From: Spisula solida
Lineage: Eukaryota; Mollusca; Bivalvia; Venerida; Mactridae
DNA: 64,000 nt
Reading direction: 5' to 3'
Assembly (NCBI GenBank): GCA_947247005.1
Contig: OX365944.1
Span: forward strand, 4,476,501 to 4,540,500
In this document: in pieces, positions 23,373-34,966 of the stretch
Numbering within the stretch: the first letter of the stretch is position 1
Layout of the letters: each line of letters starts with the position of its first letter
Notes under the pieces: generated by a model
Databases searched by the model: none
The model's input: the letters and a program-made list of their open reading frames with translations, nothing else
What the model was told of the DNA's origin: nothing
Position numbers and translations under genes: made by a program

Positions 23373-24739
23373 AGTTATACACTGGGAACGTTAAAGAACC
23401 AAAATATGTTTGGAAAGAGCCAGAGTGTAGCACCCGGATTCCCTGTATCACACAAAGTTTTTGTCTCAAGTCGGAGGTGATCAGCCAACTGGGCAAGGAA
23501 ACTCGGACAGCCACGTCCTTGTGACTATCAGTCGAATGCAAACAATCATTTCAAAAACTTATCTCGGATGGACATAATATCGCGCTATACACACGTTCAA
23601 ATGTTTCAACGAAGAATTTTATCCCAAAAGACTATTCGTCTATTCACTTTTTTAAAATTTTATTAAGAAGAATATTATTGATTGGAATTGTAATTTTTGT
23701 TATATCACTTGATAATGAAATGTACATATGTATCACCTTTCAGTGGGAGTGAGTCGTAACTAAGTTTTTGAAAGTTGTAGTAGTTCAACGAATCATAAGT
23801 ACGAAACATAATGATATACGAAATATTCCCTGTACGCACGACAGAAGTCCGTTAATTGCACATATTTTAATTATTAACCTAGGTTAAACATGTCGTAGAG
23901 AAATCACAGGTGATCTGTTTTGTCAAAAAACAACATGGAGAAAATTAGGATCTACAAAGAAAGTAGTTTTAAAAAATCACTTACCTTACTTATGAAATTC
24001 TATAACTCCTTTATTCAATGACGCGCAGAAAATTGAAATTAACGCCACAATATTCAAGCCACGTGGTAGAAAGCATCACTGATAATGTATAGCATTACTT
24101 GTTATGTACTTTATTCTGTAGTTTCTATAGTTTGTATTACTTGTTGTATATTATATCAGGAACACAACTGTACATTAAAATAGCTTTTAGCTTAAGAACA
24201 AACACAAATACTAAACATTAATGCTTATTAAAGGCTTAAGCTAAAGCTGTAAGTTACATGATATTTAAGTAGAGTGATCGATATGTTACACGGAAGAATA
24301 GATCTTTTCACTAATAATGAAAGAACAATATAGCAATTGAAGCGTTTAACTTCTTGTATTGACCAACACTAACTTTGCGTATTTACTTTATGCATTACAA
24401 TAGACCGGAGAGAAACGGAAATGGTCGAGCTTTCACGATTGGCTATAGTCGGTCCAAGATCCAATAGCACAATACTATTTACGCATGTTATTCGTAATTC
24501 AGTTTTATGAGTGTAATGGTCTTTCCCACAGGTAACTGTACCATTAATAAAGATTAAACAAAATAAATATATTTTTTATAAAATTTATAATATCGTAGAT
24601 AACATAATATTTATAAAAAAAAGTTTTTACTCTTTATCAATGATACAGTTATCTTTGGTCTTTTAATCATAGATTCTTAAGGTGTTTTGCTAGTCGCTAC
24701 ATGAAAGTGGATACAATGTATACACAACTGTGTTGTATC

Positions 24740-24960
24740 GTTATCATTATTATTACGTACCTATCCTCGTCGTGCTCGCTGGCACATAAGGCTTCTACCA
24801 TGTCCCTCCATTTCTGCCTGTTTTTGCAATCATGTCTAGATATTGCACCCACGTTCTTTCTCGTGTTCTTGATTATGCTGTAAGTTGTCCATTGCCATGT
24901 ATCTTATGGCCTTCCTTGGTGTCATTTTTGGTCTGATAGATGTCCTGGTGATGTTATTAA
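24740..24960 (-). pseudogene. LINE ORF2 C-terminal remnant
   Basis: On the minus strand one frame reads ISRHDCKNRQKWRDMVEALC, then ASEHDEDR. The 'R-KWR-LVEALCA-RH-EDR' form is a recurrent C-terminal end of animal LINE ORF2 proteins. Upstream sequence is too decayed to assign a clade. Confidence 0.5.
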
Positions 24961-25819
24961 TGTCTTTCTTTACTGCATGTCATAGCCTTGGTCGTTTAAA
25001 TTCATTTCTGTTATAATGTGGCTTGTTCATTTTTTTGTATAAACCGTTGTTGGAAATTATTGGGGGGCAAGTAGATTTTGCATATTTCACGGAGGTATAT
25101 TGTGTGAAATCTGGATATTTTTGGCTGTGTTTTTTAGTTATCCTCTAACATTCCGCCCCGCTTTCACATCAACACGGAGAAGACGTTGCTCTGTTCGATG
25201 AACACTGTGGAGTTTGGCTCTAGCCTGTGAATGACATTACAAAGGCTGGTCACAATTGACAAGAATGTTGTTGTTTCCTTTTTATTATCAAGTTCCACGA
25301 ACAACGGCATGTAGATTACATTCGGTAGAATGTGTGAAGGGAAGACTAATATTATCAAAGTTTGAGCCCCTGTCGACGGTGTACATTCAAAATCGGTTCA
25401 GATTATATATAGTAATGACGGGAAGATGGGGAATTTCAAAACTCGGTATTTTGTGATATAATTTCTTAGGCCTGTGATCTAATACAGCAGCCACTGTAAG
25501 CAAGCTAAGCGTTAATCATTTGAGTAATAAACTATTCCGAGTTCATGTTTGATTATGACGATGTATTATAAGTTTTATTCAAAATACTTACTGCATATTT
25601 AAATTACTTCCGTTACACATACATCATTATTATTCAGCTGCATGGCCTCCAAATTGGTTATTTTGTGAGCTATCCACTGAGAGTTCAGGACAGACAGTAT
25701 CATTTTGAGTTTAGACGTCTATAGGCTTAAACAAAAATTTGGGCGCTCCACGGGGATATCAAAAGTACAAAATGTAGTCCGTTTGAGTGAAATTATCGCC
25801 AGTGAAATTATCGGATTAT

Positions 25820-25920
25820 AATTCACTGATATTCCGCGGTAAACCACTCGTTAGCATTAAATAATTGTAAATAATTCACTGATATTCCGCGGTAACTAAA
25901 CCACTCGTTAGCATTAAATA
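25820..25920. repeat. 53-bp tandem duplication
   Basis: AATTCACTGATATTCCGCGG followed by TAA..CCACTCGTTAGCATTAAATA occurs at 25820 and again at 25873. The second copy carries a small CTAA insertion. Confidence 0.75.
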
Positions 25921-25978
25921 AACATGTTTATTATTTGCTTTCAATGTCGTGGATTATGGAGATTTTTCTGTGAGAATT

Positions 25979-26052
25979 ACAGTGAAAATAACTGTGAAAT
26001 TACCACTTTGTTATTACAGTGAAAATAACTGTGAAATTACCACTTTGTTATT
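25979..26052. repeat. 37-bp perfect tandem duplication
   Basis: ACAGTGAAAATAACTGTGAA followed by ATTACCACTTTGTTATT occurs at 25979-26015 and immediately again at 26016-26052 without a mismatch. Each unit contains internal GTGAAAATAAC/GTGAAATTAC near-repeats. Confidence 0.85.
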
Positions 26053-26985
26053 TTCACTGTTTTAGAAGCTGGTTCCAGTATCATGCAGAAAAAGAAACGT
26101 AACGTCAACGGCGCCGGGCATTAAAGTATGCGTTACGTCATCATGACGTCATAATTATCACGTACATGTATATTATCATAATTATATACATGACAGGACA
26201 TGTTTTTGCTCTCGCTATTTTGTGGATTAAAAAAGGATAACATTGAAAATTACCGGATATTTATGTATTAACAAAATCGCACCTTGGATACCTAACATAT
26301 CAATCTACCACGACATAAGAAGTTAATACAGCTTTAATTATTAGATAGACTTAAGTGACAATCAGTGACAATCGACAATAATGGCTACAAAAAGATTATA
26401 TTAAGTCAGACAGGGAAGGCAGCACTCAACTTAACCAGCCGAGCACAGAAAACATTTAAAACACACAAAGCACTGAAAACACGACATCCCGTCCCGAAAG
26501 TCTACCGCCTAACCCAGTCAAACCAAAACGGAACGAGAGCCATGTGACGAGAAAACAACAACCACAAATCATTCAACCACAGATCTAAAAGATTATGAAG
26601 GATCATCAAATCAATCTGGCAACTTTACTATTGACAATATCTTCGATTTATACATAAGCCCAACTAGTGACAATATCTCTATTACATTCTTCAAACATTC
26701 AACACATTCAAAAATGCAAAATATATTGCATTATAAATACCATTTTATACCAACTAAGGACAATACCGGATTAACGACAACAGTAATCCTTTCCGATAAG
26801 AAAGCTATACTTACAATATACAACAGTACAATGAAAATGCTTATCCAGGGCAGTGGTGGAGAGTGTGGGTTGATACTTTCCTGCAAGAACTCAAAGATGA
26901 TTTTAAACAACCAAATTTAAATCAAGCCAGTTAAAAAACCAATGCCAAATATATTCCAACAATCAATGCAGACAGCATAGCACCA

Positions 26986-28270
26986 ATGAGGACTTCAACA
27001 CCAGCTACTAGACATCCACTCCGAAAATCCAAGTCCAAGTCTAAAAGCTTATTAAGTTCAGTCTCAAAATTGATATTTGGTCAAACGCTTACTCGATATG
27101 CAACTGGTCCACCGATTGCAAATAAAGGTGGGTCTCTAGTCGATGGAGACTATTTCATCCATAAGAAGAGTAAAATACTCCAAAATCCCGATAAAGAAAA
27201 ATCAACAGGAACACAACCAGCCTAATACATGTATAACAATGCATGTACCCAATCACGCTTCACTCCAGATGACATATCGTCAATCAGCTCAGACTATTCT
27301 GAGAACACTTCCATTGATGAGAAACAAACGAAACCACAATGTATTAGTACACCAATACTTAGCAACACAGAAACTCTCAATGAAAAGGAAACGGCTACCC
27401 CAAACCTACAGACCACAGAAAATCTACATCTGCATCAAAAGAATCAAGAGCTTACCAAAGACATCTTCAAAATTAGATCCGAAAATAAAGAAACTTCTAT
27501 CAATAAATGACGATCAACATAAAAATTTATTTGATCTCGCGGAAAAAGCAGAGAAGCTTAAAAAGACACTTGGCAATACGCAAGCGAACGCCAGTGAACA
27601 AGCAAAACAAATAACAACTATATAAAGCTACAGAATCAGACATACAAATACTTAGAGAAGAAGTGAAGGAAAAAATCAAAAGTGTAAGGAATATCAGAAG
27701 CTACACTCAAAAAGAACAAATTGAAACCAGAAACAACAATCCACCATTAAGACAAAACACAGCATCACCATCACAGCAAACAAACACTTCCAATACAAAA
27801 ACATCAGGTACACACACTCAACAGCAAATAAAAGATAACCGAAGGTACTGATCATGGGAGACTCAGTCACACGTGTACTGAAAACATCCGTGATGGCTGA
27901 GGATAAGTTGGATGTTACAATCAAGACCCATCCTGGCCGAAGAACCAAAAGCTATTCTTCAACACTTCCAGGAAGTAGTCAAAAATATAAAACACCATAT
28001 TGATCATCCAAACATTATTATATCCTCAATACTACCAAAGAAATATGACAGACTTTCTACAACGAACATCCAAATAAATTCTCACCAACTCACTCCAGAC
28101 GTACTGTACAGACGAAGGCCTGACGTTTATAGATAATACAACACACTTCATGTTCAAAGACTAATCCGCAGACAAAACTCTCTACCGAGATGAAGTTCAT
28201 CTACCTTGGAAAGGTGCAGCAGTACTCACAAATCAAATAATAACAACCCTACATAGCACATACAACATAC
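26986..28270 (+). pseudogene. LINE ORF1 (decayed): basic N-terminus, coiled coil, SGNH-type esterase
   Basis: Ser/Lys-rich sequence from 26986 (RKSKSKSKSLLSSVSKLIFG) is followed, in changing frames, by a Lys/Glu-rich heptad-like stretch around 27510-27600. At 27842-28003 a frame reads KVLIMGDSVTRVLKTS...HPGRRTKSYS. This matches block I (GDS) and the following strand of SGNH hydrolases found in CR1 ORF1 proteins. Near 28179-28240 LYRDEVHLPWKGAAVLTNQI matches the C-terminal D-x-x-HL-xx-G block that carries the catalytic Asp and His. In this copy the first of these positions reads D (RDEVH). At least three frame changes separate the parts. In ORF1 the domain is thought to act on esters or membranes; the exact role is unknown. 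Confidence 0.7.
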
Positions 28271-28313
28271 TTCAAAAACAACAACCTGCTGCAAATTTTC
28301 ATCGGGACCAGAA

Positions 28314-31300
28314 ATGGACCAAATAACATCGCTATCCACGACACCAATACCAAAGATAGATACTACCATCGACGACTCATTGTTGATACTGGACAACAAT
28401 GAAACTATACGAGAACCTCAACTTAAAATGCTCGAACAATCACATCATAGTGACAAACAGAACCCAAGCATTCCCGAAGCTACTTTTACGAACAATTCTT
28501 CAAACTCTAACATCTATTGCAAAGAACATAAGGATGCCAATTCACCAGACAACATATTCTTCAATAAACAAGGACTTTACTTTTTCCACCTTAATATTCA
28601 TTAATTGTGTTCAAAATTTGATGAACTGAAAATTTTATTGGATGATCAAGATGAAATCGATATATTATATCTATGTGAAACATTTCTAAACAAACAACTT
28701 GATGATAAGGAATTTCAAATAAATAATTACAACCTCTTTCGACGTGATAGACCAACTAATGGAAGAGGTCTGGTAACTTATGTCAGCTGCAAATACCAAT
28801 GTGATCAGAGACTCGATCTGGACCGAGAACAAATAGAAGCAATATGGCTAGAAATTAAGGTCTCCAAACAGAAACCATTCATTTTCGGATACATCTACAG
28901 ACCCCCATCATCAAATAACAATTGGAATAATGAACTTGAAAACATTTTGAAAAAAATATATGGAGAAAACAAAGAAATTATTTTGTCAGGAGACTTTAAT
29001 TATAACATTGTGAACTCTGAAATTGTTAACAATGCATGGAAAAATATAAATGATGCATTTAATGTGAAACAACTGGTTGATAAACCAACCAGAGTAACTT
29101 CAAATACTTCAACTACCATAGATCATGTATACACTAATACACCATGCAATATTGTGGATGTTCAAATACCTATAGTTACTCTGAGCGACCACTACCCTGT
29201 ATGTTTCATACGCAAAACGTCATCTAATAACAGCAATGGTCCAATCATTAAAATGATAACTTACAGAAATATGAACAAATTTAATGAAAATGACTTTCTG
29301 CAGCCATTAGACACCCAACCTTGGCCAGTCATAGCAATATATGATGATCCGGATGACACATTGGATTGTTTCATTAACCTTTTTACGAATACTCTAAATT
29401 CACATGCTCCAGTCAAACAAAAACGTGTTTTAACTATGAGTGTTAATTTGCCCGACTGGTTTAATTCTGATATTGCTGAGGGAATAAAGAAACGAGATAG
29501 TGCTAAGGTATCAAATGATACAGTCAACTACAAATACTGGCGCAACAAGCTAAAAATCTGTATATCCAATACAAAAAAATCATTTTATAATACTACAATT
29601 AATGAAAATAAAAATAATCCCAAGAAAGATTTATCAGGAAAATCAACTAAGCACCCAACCAACTTTATAACAGACACAGCAGGCAATCCAATTCAGGATC
29701 CACAAACAACAGCTGAAATTTTCAACCACTTTTTAACAAACATCTTCAAAATGGCTCCAACAGAATGTTGCAACATTACGCAAAGGGACAAAAGTGCACT
29801 ACAAGAATTTGTTACCAATCACACAAACGCATCTACATGTTTTAATATACCCTGCATAACTCAAGAGTTTGTCACGAAAAAATTGCAATCACTTGACACA
29901 AGTAAAGCAACAGGACTAGATGAATTGGGGGCTAAATTTCTTAGGATGAGTGCAGATATCATAGCTAAACCTCTAGCTTACATATTTAACCAAAGTATTT
30001 CCAAATCTAGTTTTCCACAACTTTTCAAAAGAGCAAAAGTAATTCAAATCTATAAGAAGGGAAGTAAATCTGATACAAACAACTACCGTCCTATCTCTAT
30101 TCTTCCTGTACTGTCAAAAATCCTTGAAACCCATGTAAGTGATAATTTAAAAATATACCTTGAGAACAACTCTCTCATTCACAAGACCGAATCAGGCTTT
30201 CGCTCTAATCACTACTGTGAAACTGCTTTAAGTTCTGTTGTTGACACATGGATAAATACCATAAATGATAATAAACTTGTTGGAACTGTGTTCTTGGATC
30301 TATCAAAGGCGTTTGATTTGATAAACCATACACTTCTATTTGATAAAATGATAGAATACAACATCTCAAGTCCATCACTTCAGTGGTTTAAATCTTATTT
30401 GTCGGGCAGATCCCAACAAGTGTCTATTCAAGGCAAGATTTCTTGAAATAACATCAGGAGTACCCCAAGGATCTGTCCTTGGGCCCATACTATTTATCCT
30501 TTATATTAATGATCTACCTCTGCATGTAAAGCAATCGTTAACTGACATGTTTGCCGATGACACTACGATATCTGCGCTTGGGTCATCCATTTATACTGTC
30601 TGCCACACTTTACAAACAAGCCTTGACACCGTAGATGAATGGTGTCGTAGGAATTCAATGATACCAAATCCTCAAAAGACTAAAGCAATGATTATCTCAC
30701 CCTCAAACACTATCTACACAACACTAAATACAAGCAATATCCATAACCTGTGTTTACATAACCAGAACATAGATTTCACTGAAGCCGAAAAATTGCTAGG
30801 GGTCCATGTTGACTACAAATTAGGCTGGACCATCCAAGTTGAGCATATACTTAAGAAATGCAATTCGTTGCTGTATCTGCTTTTAAGAATAAAGCAGTAT
30901 CTTAGTATTCACATGAGAAATATTTTCATCAATGCTTATATTTTGCCACTCCTGGAATATTGCTGCACTATCTGGGGCAATTGCAGTGATGGAGTATTAA
31001 ATAAGTTGCATAAATTCCAGAAAAGAGCAGCTAGAATAATTCTAGACAAGCCTTATGATGCACCAACTCAAACCTTATTCATTGATCTGAAATGGATGAA
31101 AATACAGGACCGTATCTTTTATAAAAAAGCGGCGTTTGTCCTTAAGATCTCATTCAAACAATACTCTCTTCCAAAATCTAGACTAGAATTCTGCAGAAAA
31201 TCTCTTGCATACTCTGGTCCAAAAATATGGAATAAAATACCCCTAACCATACGTCAGTCAAGTTCACTAATTATCTTTAAAAACACATATCTCACATGGT

Positions 31301-31335
31301 TTTACTCTAGTGGGCAAAATGATATATCTTTGTGA
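28314..31335 (+). pseudogene. LINE ORF2: AP endonuclease + reverse transcriptase, two lesions
   Basis: One frame from ATG 28314 is interrupted by TAA at 28602-28604, inside the endonuclease N-terminus (FFHLNIH*LCSKFDEL). It resumes through the endonuclease motifs YRPPSSNNN, LSGDFNYN and TIDHVYTN...LSDHYPV. RT follows with NYRPISILPVLSKILE, motif A LDLSKAFDLINH, motif B SGVPQGSVLGP and motif C MFADDT (30547-30564). Between 30421 and 30445 a one-base shift moves the frame, so motifs B and C lie in the next frame, which continues to 31335. The C-terminus (YSGPKIWNKIPLTIR...FK) is the usual LINE tail domain. About 1,000 residues in total, normal for CR1/L2 ORF2. With only two lesions the copy is fairly young. 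Confidence 0.9.
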
Positions 31336-31501
31336 ATATTGTCACATATATTGTAACATATATTGTCTTTTAAGTAGGTTTGTGAATATTGTCACGTTTG
31401 TTATTTACATAATTATGTATTATGAAATGGTTTTTTTCAGTAGTACATGTATTATCATTAATTTATGTTTTGTTTGCTTACTCTTCTTAACATGTGTATA
31501 C

Positions 31502-31534
<33 letters not shown>
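31502..31534. repeat. (TA)n(TG)n microsatellite
   Basis: ATATATATATATATAT is followed by (GT)8-9, just downstream of the LINE coding end. It may be the element's tail or a slippage product of it. Confidence 0.75.
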
Positions 31535-31545
31535 CTAATCATTTG

Positions 31546-32015
31546 AGGCTCACAGGGAAGCCATATATCGGCCATTTATTCATCTCATAGAAACTACAAA
31601 CAGATCTTATTGAATCCATCATGTTGGTAAGTAAAAACTGAAAAAACTTACACTTGTCCAAATAAGCTATTGGATTTTCTCGTAGTGTCCAAATGTCATT
31701 CTAGTGTCAAATACCACATTATATACGGTGTGGACTACTTATTGAGTGACGTCGCAAACGTCATTTGATCGTTATTTGACGTAACGTTAACAAGCATTAA
31801 ACAATCCAGTAATTGATGAATTCTTGACGTAACCTTTTCAAAATTGTGTCACATTTTAAAATTATGTTATTACTTTAATAAAACATGTCAAATTGCGAGC
31901 GTTTGCTAATATAGAATGGTAACTATTGTTTTTAACCACTGATCCCTTGTTTTTTCGATATGGCTCCATTAAGAAATTGGTCACCATAGCAACAAGAGAA
32001 GTTATTTTAACATAC
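31546..32015. other. Spacer between the two LINEs
   Basis: No gene or repeat recognised. The sequence is AT-rich. Confidence 0.4.
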
Positions 32016-32095
32016 TGGATCTGGATCTGGATGTATACACTGCAGGACCTTTCGGTATATGCGCAGCGGGAGAGAGATGTGTAATTAGCACTTTG

Positions 32096-34278
32096 TTAAT
32101 CACACTGCTGGAGAGCTCTTTTGAAGCTCTGGGCTGGTATTCACAAAGCATCTTAGCAGAAAACTTAGAAATTTCTTAAAATCTTAATTTTTTCTTAAGT
32201 GTATCAGCTAAGCAAGAAAATCAACATGCTTAATATATTGCATATTTTTGAGAAGCATTATGTAAACAGCTATTATATTCACTAAGAAAACATGTATTAT
32301 TTTTCAAATTATGGGAAAAATGAGCTGCACAAATTATTGACTTAAGTCAAAATATTTAAGTTTTCACTTAAGATGCTTTGTGAATACCAGCCCTGGACTG
32401 TCTCAGCGCGCACAATTTCACTATTCAGAGTGTTCCAATCAATAATTGTCTTTGGAAAGAAGGAATGTTTGTATTGATCACTTTTACATATTGATGGTTT
32501 GAAACATTTATGATGGCTTATTGCCTGATTTTGTACAATGTTTTTACTTATATGGTTATCAAATTGTTTGGGTCTTATAAGTCGTTTACCACGAATTGGG
32601 GTCAGATAGGTGTCAGTTGGCATTGCTGGCACCAGTCCCTCAGCCACCTTGTAGAAGAATGCCAGTCGCGCCATTTTTCTTCTATCCTGTAGGGTTGGTA
32701 GGTCGAGTGTCTTCAGCATGTTAGTAACACAGTCCTGCTCTCTTGATTTGTAGTCTCTAGAGATGAATCTGGTCGCTCGTCGTTGGACCTGTTCGAGTTG
32801 CTCTATGTCCTTTTGCAGATATGGGTCTCATACAACGGAACTATACTCCAGTGTAGATCTAACTAGCGATATGTAGGCTGTTTTTCTACAGGTTTGTGGG
32901 CAATGCTTGAGGTTCCTCTTCAAGAATCCTAGGGTTGAGCTTGCCTTTTTGGAAATCTTTGTGATGTGGTTGGAGAATTTGAGATTGTCTGTAAACGTGA
33001 CACCTAGGTAGGGATTATCTTCTACTTGTTGAAAAATATGGTTGTCTAGTTGGTAGTAGTTACTGGATTTGTTGTTGATACTAATGACGTAGCATTTCTT
33101 TGCGTTGAATTTCATACCCCAAGTCATTGCCCACTTCTCTAAAGCCTGGAGATCCGCTTGTAGTTGGAGATGGTCCTGTCTTGTCTTGATGTGTCTGTAT
33201 AGGGACAGTCATCTGCAAAGAGGCGTACTGAAGATTTCACGCAATCCGGTAGGTCATTGATGTGACAAAGGAAGGCCAGTGGTCCGAGCACTGTTCCTTG
33301 GGGACCTCCAGAGTCGACTGTGGTAGGCTCGGATGATTCGCCATCAACTACTACCTTCATGTTTCTGTTTGTGAGGAAGTCCTGTAGCCAGTGATTTATG
33401 TTTCCATTGATTCCATACAATGACATCTTGTGCAGAAGACTTTCATGTGGTACTGTGTTGAACGCTTTAGAAAAATCTAGGATAATCATGTCGGTCTGGT
33501 ATTTGTTGTCATTTTGTTGTAAAAGGTCGTGTACTGTAGTTAGAAGTTGGGTTTCGCAGGAGTAGCCAGATCTGAAGCCATGGTTGAGAGATGTAAGTAT
33601 ATCATTCTTTTCAAGATGGTAAAGTATATGATTACAGATAATGTGTTCTAGCAGTTTACATGTCACACTGGTTAAGGACACTGGGCGGTAGTTTTCTGGT
33701 AGGTGCGAGTCTCCTTTCTTAAAAACTGGCGAAACGTTGGCACTTCTCCAGTCAGATGGTAGTTTACCAGTGTCGATGGTTCTTTGAAATATCTGTTGAA
33801 GGGCTGGTGCTATCGTCTTGGCACAGGTTTTCAGTACAATGTTGGGGATACCATCTGGTCCGATTGCTTTGCTGATGTCGATCTTGCTAAGAAGTTTTTC
33901 AATGCCTTTGGTGGTAATTTTCAGTGGAGGTATAGGTGATTCTGCCCTCTTGCGTGTTGTTGGTTTATCATTCTTTGATTTCGTAAATACTGATTTGAAT
34001 TGGTTGACTAGGATTTCTGCTTTGTCTTTGCTACTGCTAAATAGTTGGCCTTGTCGTTTAAGTGGTTGTACCCCTACGTTGTCCTTCCTCCTTGACTTGA
34101 CATATCTCCAGAATGGTTTTGAGTTGTTTTCTTCTAATCCCTTGTTAATGGTCTTGTTGATATGTTCTACTTCTGCTTTTTTGAATTCTCGCTTGCATTC
34201 TCTTTGGAAGGTTTTGAAGTTGGTCCAGTTTCCTGTTTTCTTAGCGTGATTGTAAAGGCGGGATTTCCTTTTCACCAT
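32096..34278 (-). pseudogene. LINE reverse transcriptase pseudogene (ORF2 part)
   Basis: From 34278 down the frame reads a linker, then RT: KLPSDWRSANVSPVFKKGD, NYRPVSLTSVTCKLLE, FRSGYSCETQL, motif A ILDFSKAFNTVPHE, motif B DSGGPQGTVLGPLAFL and motif C LFADDCPY. Just after FADDC (about 33215) one base appears to be missing. The next frame continues RHIKTRQDHLQLQADLQALE and WGMKFNAKKC. A TGA at 32828-32830 replaces the expected codon in LEYSSVV*DPYLQ, after which the frame continues to the C-terminal domain. The final residues are split by the MITE. When the MITE and one CTG are ignored, the frame continues SFKRALQQCD and stops. Confidence 0.85.
32132..32392. mobile_element. Harbinger-like MITE inserted in the LINE ORF
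   Basis: The terminal inverted repeats GGCTGGTATTCACAAAGCAT+CTTA are perfect for 24 bp, then similar (GAAAACTTA). The element is 261 bp and noncoding. A 3-bp CTG flanks both sides (32129-32131 and 32393-32395). Some Harbinger families duplicate a 3-bp CWG target, which fits. Superfamily assignment is inference from TSD length and sequence only. Confidence 0.85.
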
Positions 34279-34966
34279 GCGTTTCAGTTTATGGCTAAAC
34301 CATGGGAGTGACTTTCTTTTCTTGCTGATTTTGGATGGTATGTTCTTGTCAACTGTTCTGTATATACCTAATTTGAATATATTCCAAAGTTCTTCAATGT
34401 TCTTATCTTTATTGGCAGCAATTTCTTTTTCTAATTTGGAGATATCATCGTTAATGCTGTCCTAGTCTGCTTTGTCATGTTGGTATATCTTGTGTGGTTT
34501 CTGTTTGACATAATGTGGTATGATATCAATGTCGGTGACTATCATGGCATGGTCGCTGATTCCAGGAACGGACGTTGAAGACTTGACAAGGGATGTAGGT
34601 TGTTGTCGCGTGTAGGTTGATCGTGAACTTGTGTGAGTCCATGCTCAACGGTGAAGTCCAACAACGCTTGCTGTACATTTCGATCCTGGGCACCTTTGTC
34701 CACTGTCATTGTATCCCAGTTGAAGTCACTGGCAACGATTATGTGCTTGTCTTTGGTGGAAACTGTTAGCTATTTGACAGATTCAATGAGTTTGGTTATG
34801 CAGTCCATACTTCGGTGTGGCATGTAGAAAGAGCATATATATATAGGATGCTATGTCCTTCCATCTTGATTTTGGACCTCACAATCTCACAGTCTGTGCA
34901 TAGCTGAGGTTGAGGGTCTGATTTAATGTTGTTTTGTGTGGCGATGAAGACTCCTCCTCCCATACC

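Larger units (their letters stand above)
23373..26394. other. Intergenic with LINE remnant and local tandem duplications
   Basis: No gene is supported. The region contains an RT C-terminal remnant (24.74-24.96 kb), 53-bp and 37-bp tandem duplications (25.82-26.05 kb) and a TGACGTCA palindrome near 26143. Confidence 0.4.
26400..31545 (+). mobile_element. Near full-length CR1/L2-group LINE
   Basis: This is a non-LTR retrotransposon of about 5.1 kb. It has a 5' region (26404-26470) shared with two solitary fragments at 3.35 and 4.45 kb, a decayed ORF1 (coiled coil plus SGNH esterase remnant), an ORF2 with AP endonuclease and reverse transcriptase, and a 3' region ending near a (TA)n(TG)n tract at 31502-31534. 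ORF1-esterase plus EN-RT is the CR1/L2/Rex-type layout. It is inactive: ORF1 has several frameshifts, and ORF2 has one stop and one frameshift. The outer edges are approximate and no target duplication was identified. Confidence 0.85.
32016..34966 (-). mobile_element. 5'-truncated Jockey/CR1-group LINE with MITE insertion
   Basis: On the minus strand this runs from a truncated endonuclease (YGMGGGVFIATQNN, near 34960) through RT to a stop at 32096-32098 and a 3' tail of tandem GGATCT units (about 32016-32032 on the + strand). It lies head-on to, and is unrelated in sequence to, the LINE at 26.4-31.5 kb. A 261-bp MITE (32132-32392) sits inside the last codons. The element is dead: several stops and shifts lie in the endonuclease part, a one-base shift lies just after the RT active site, and there is a TGA downstream. 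Confidence 0.85.

Noticed and set aside
33818..34249. A 143-codon plus-strand open frame.
   Set aside because: It is the antisense of the LINE reverse transcriptase.
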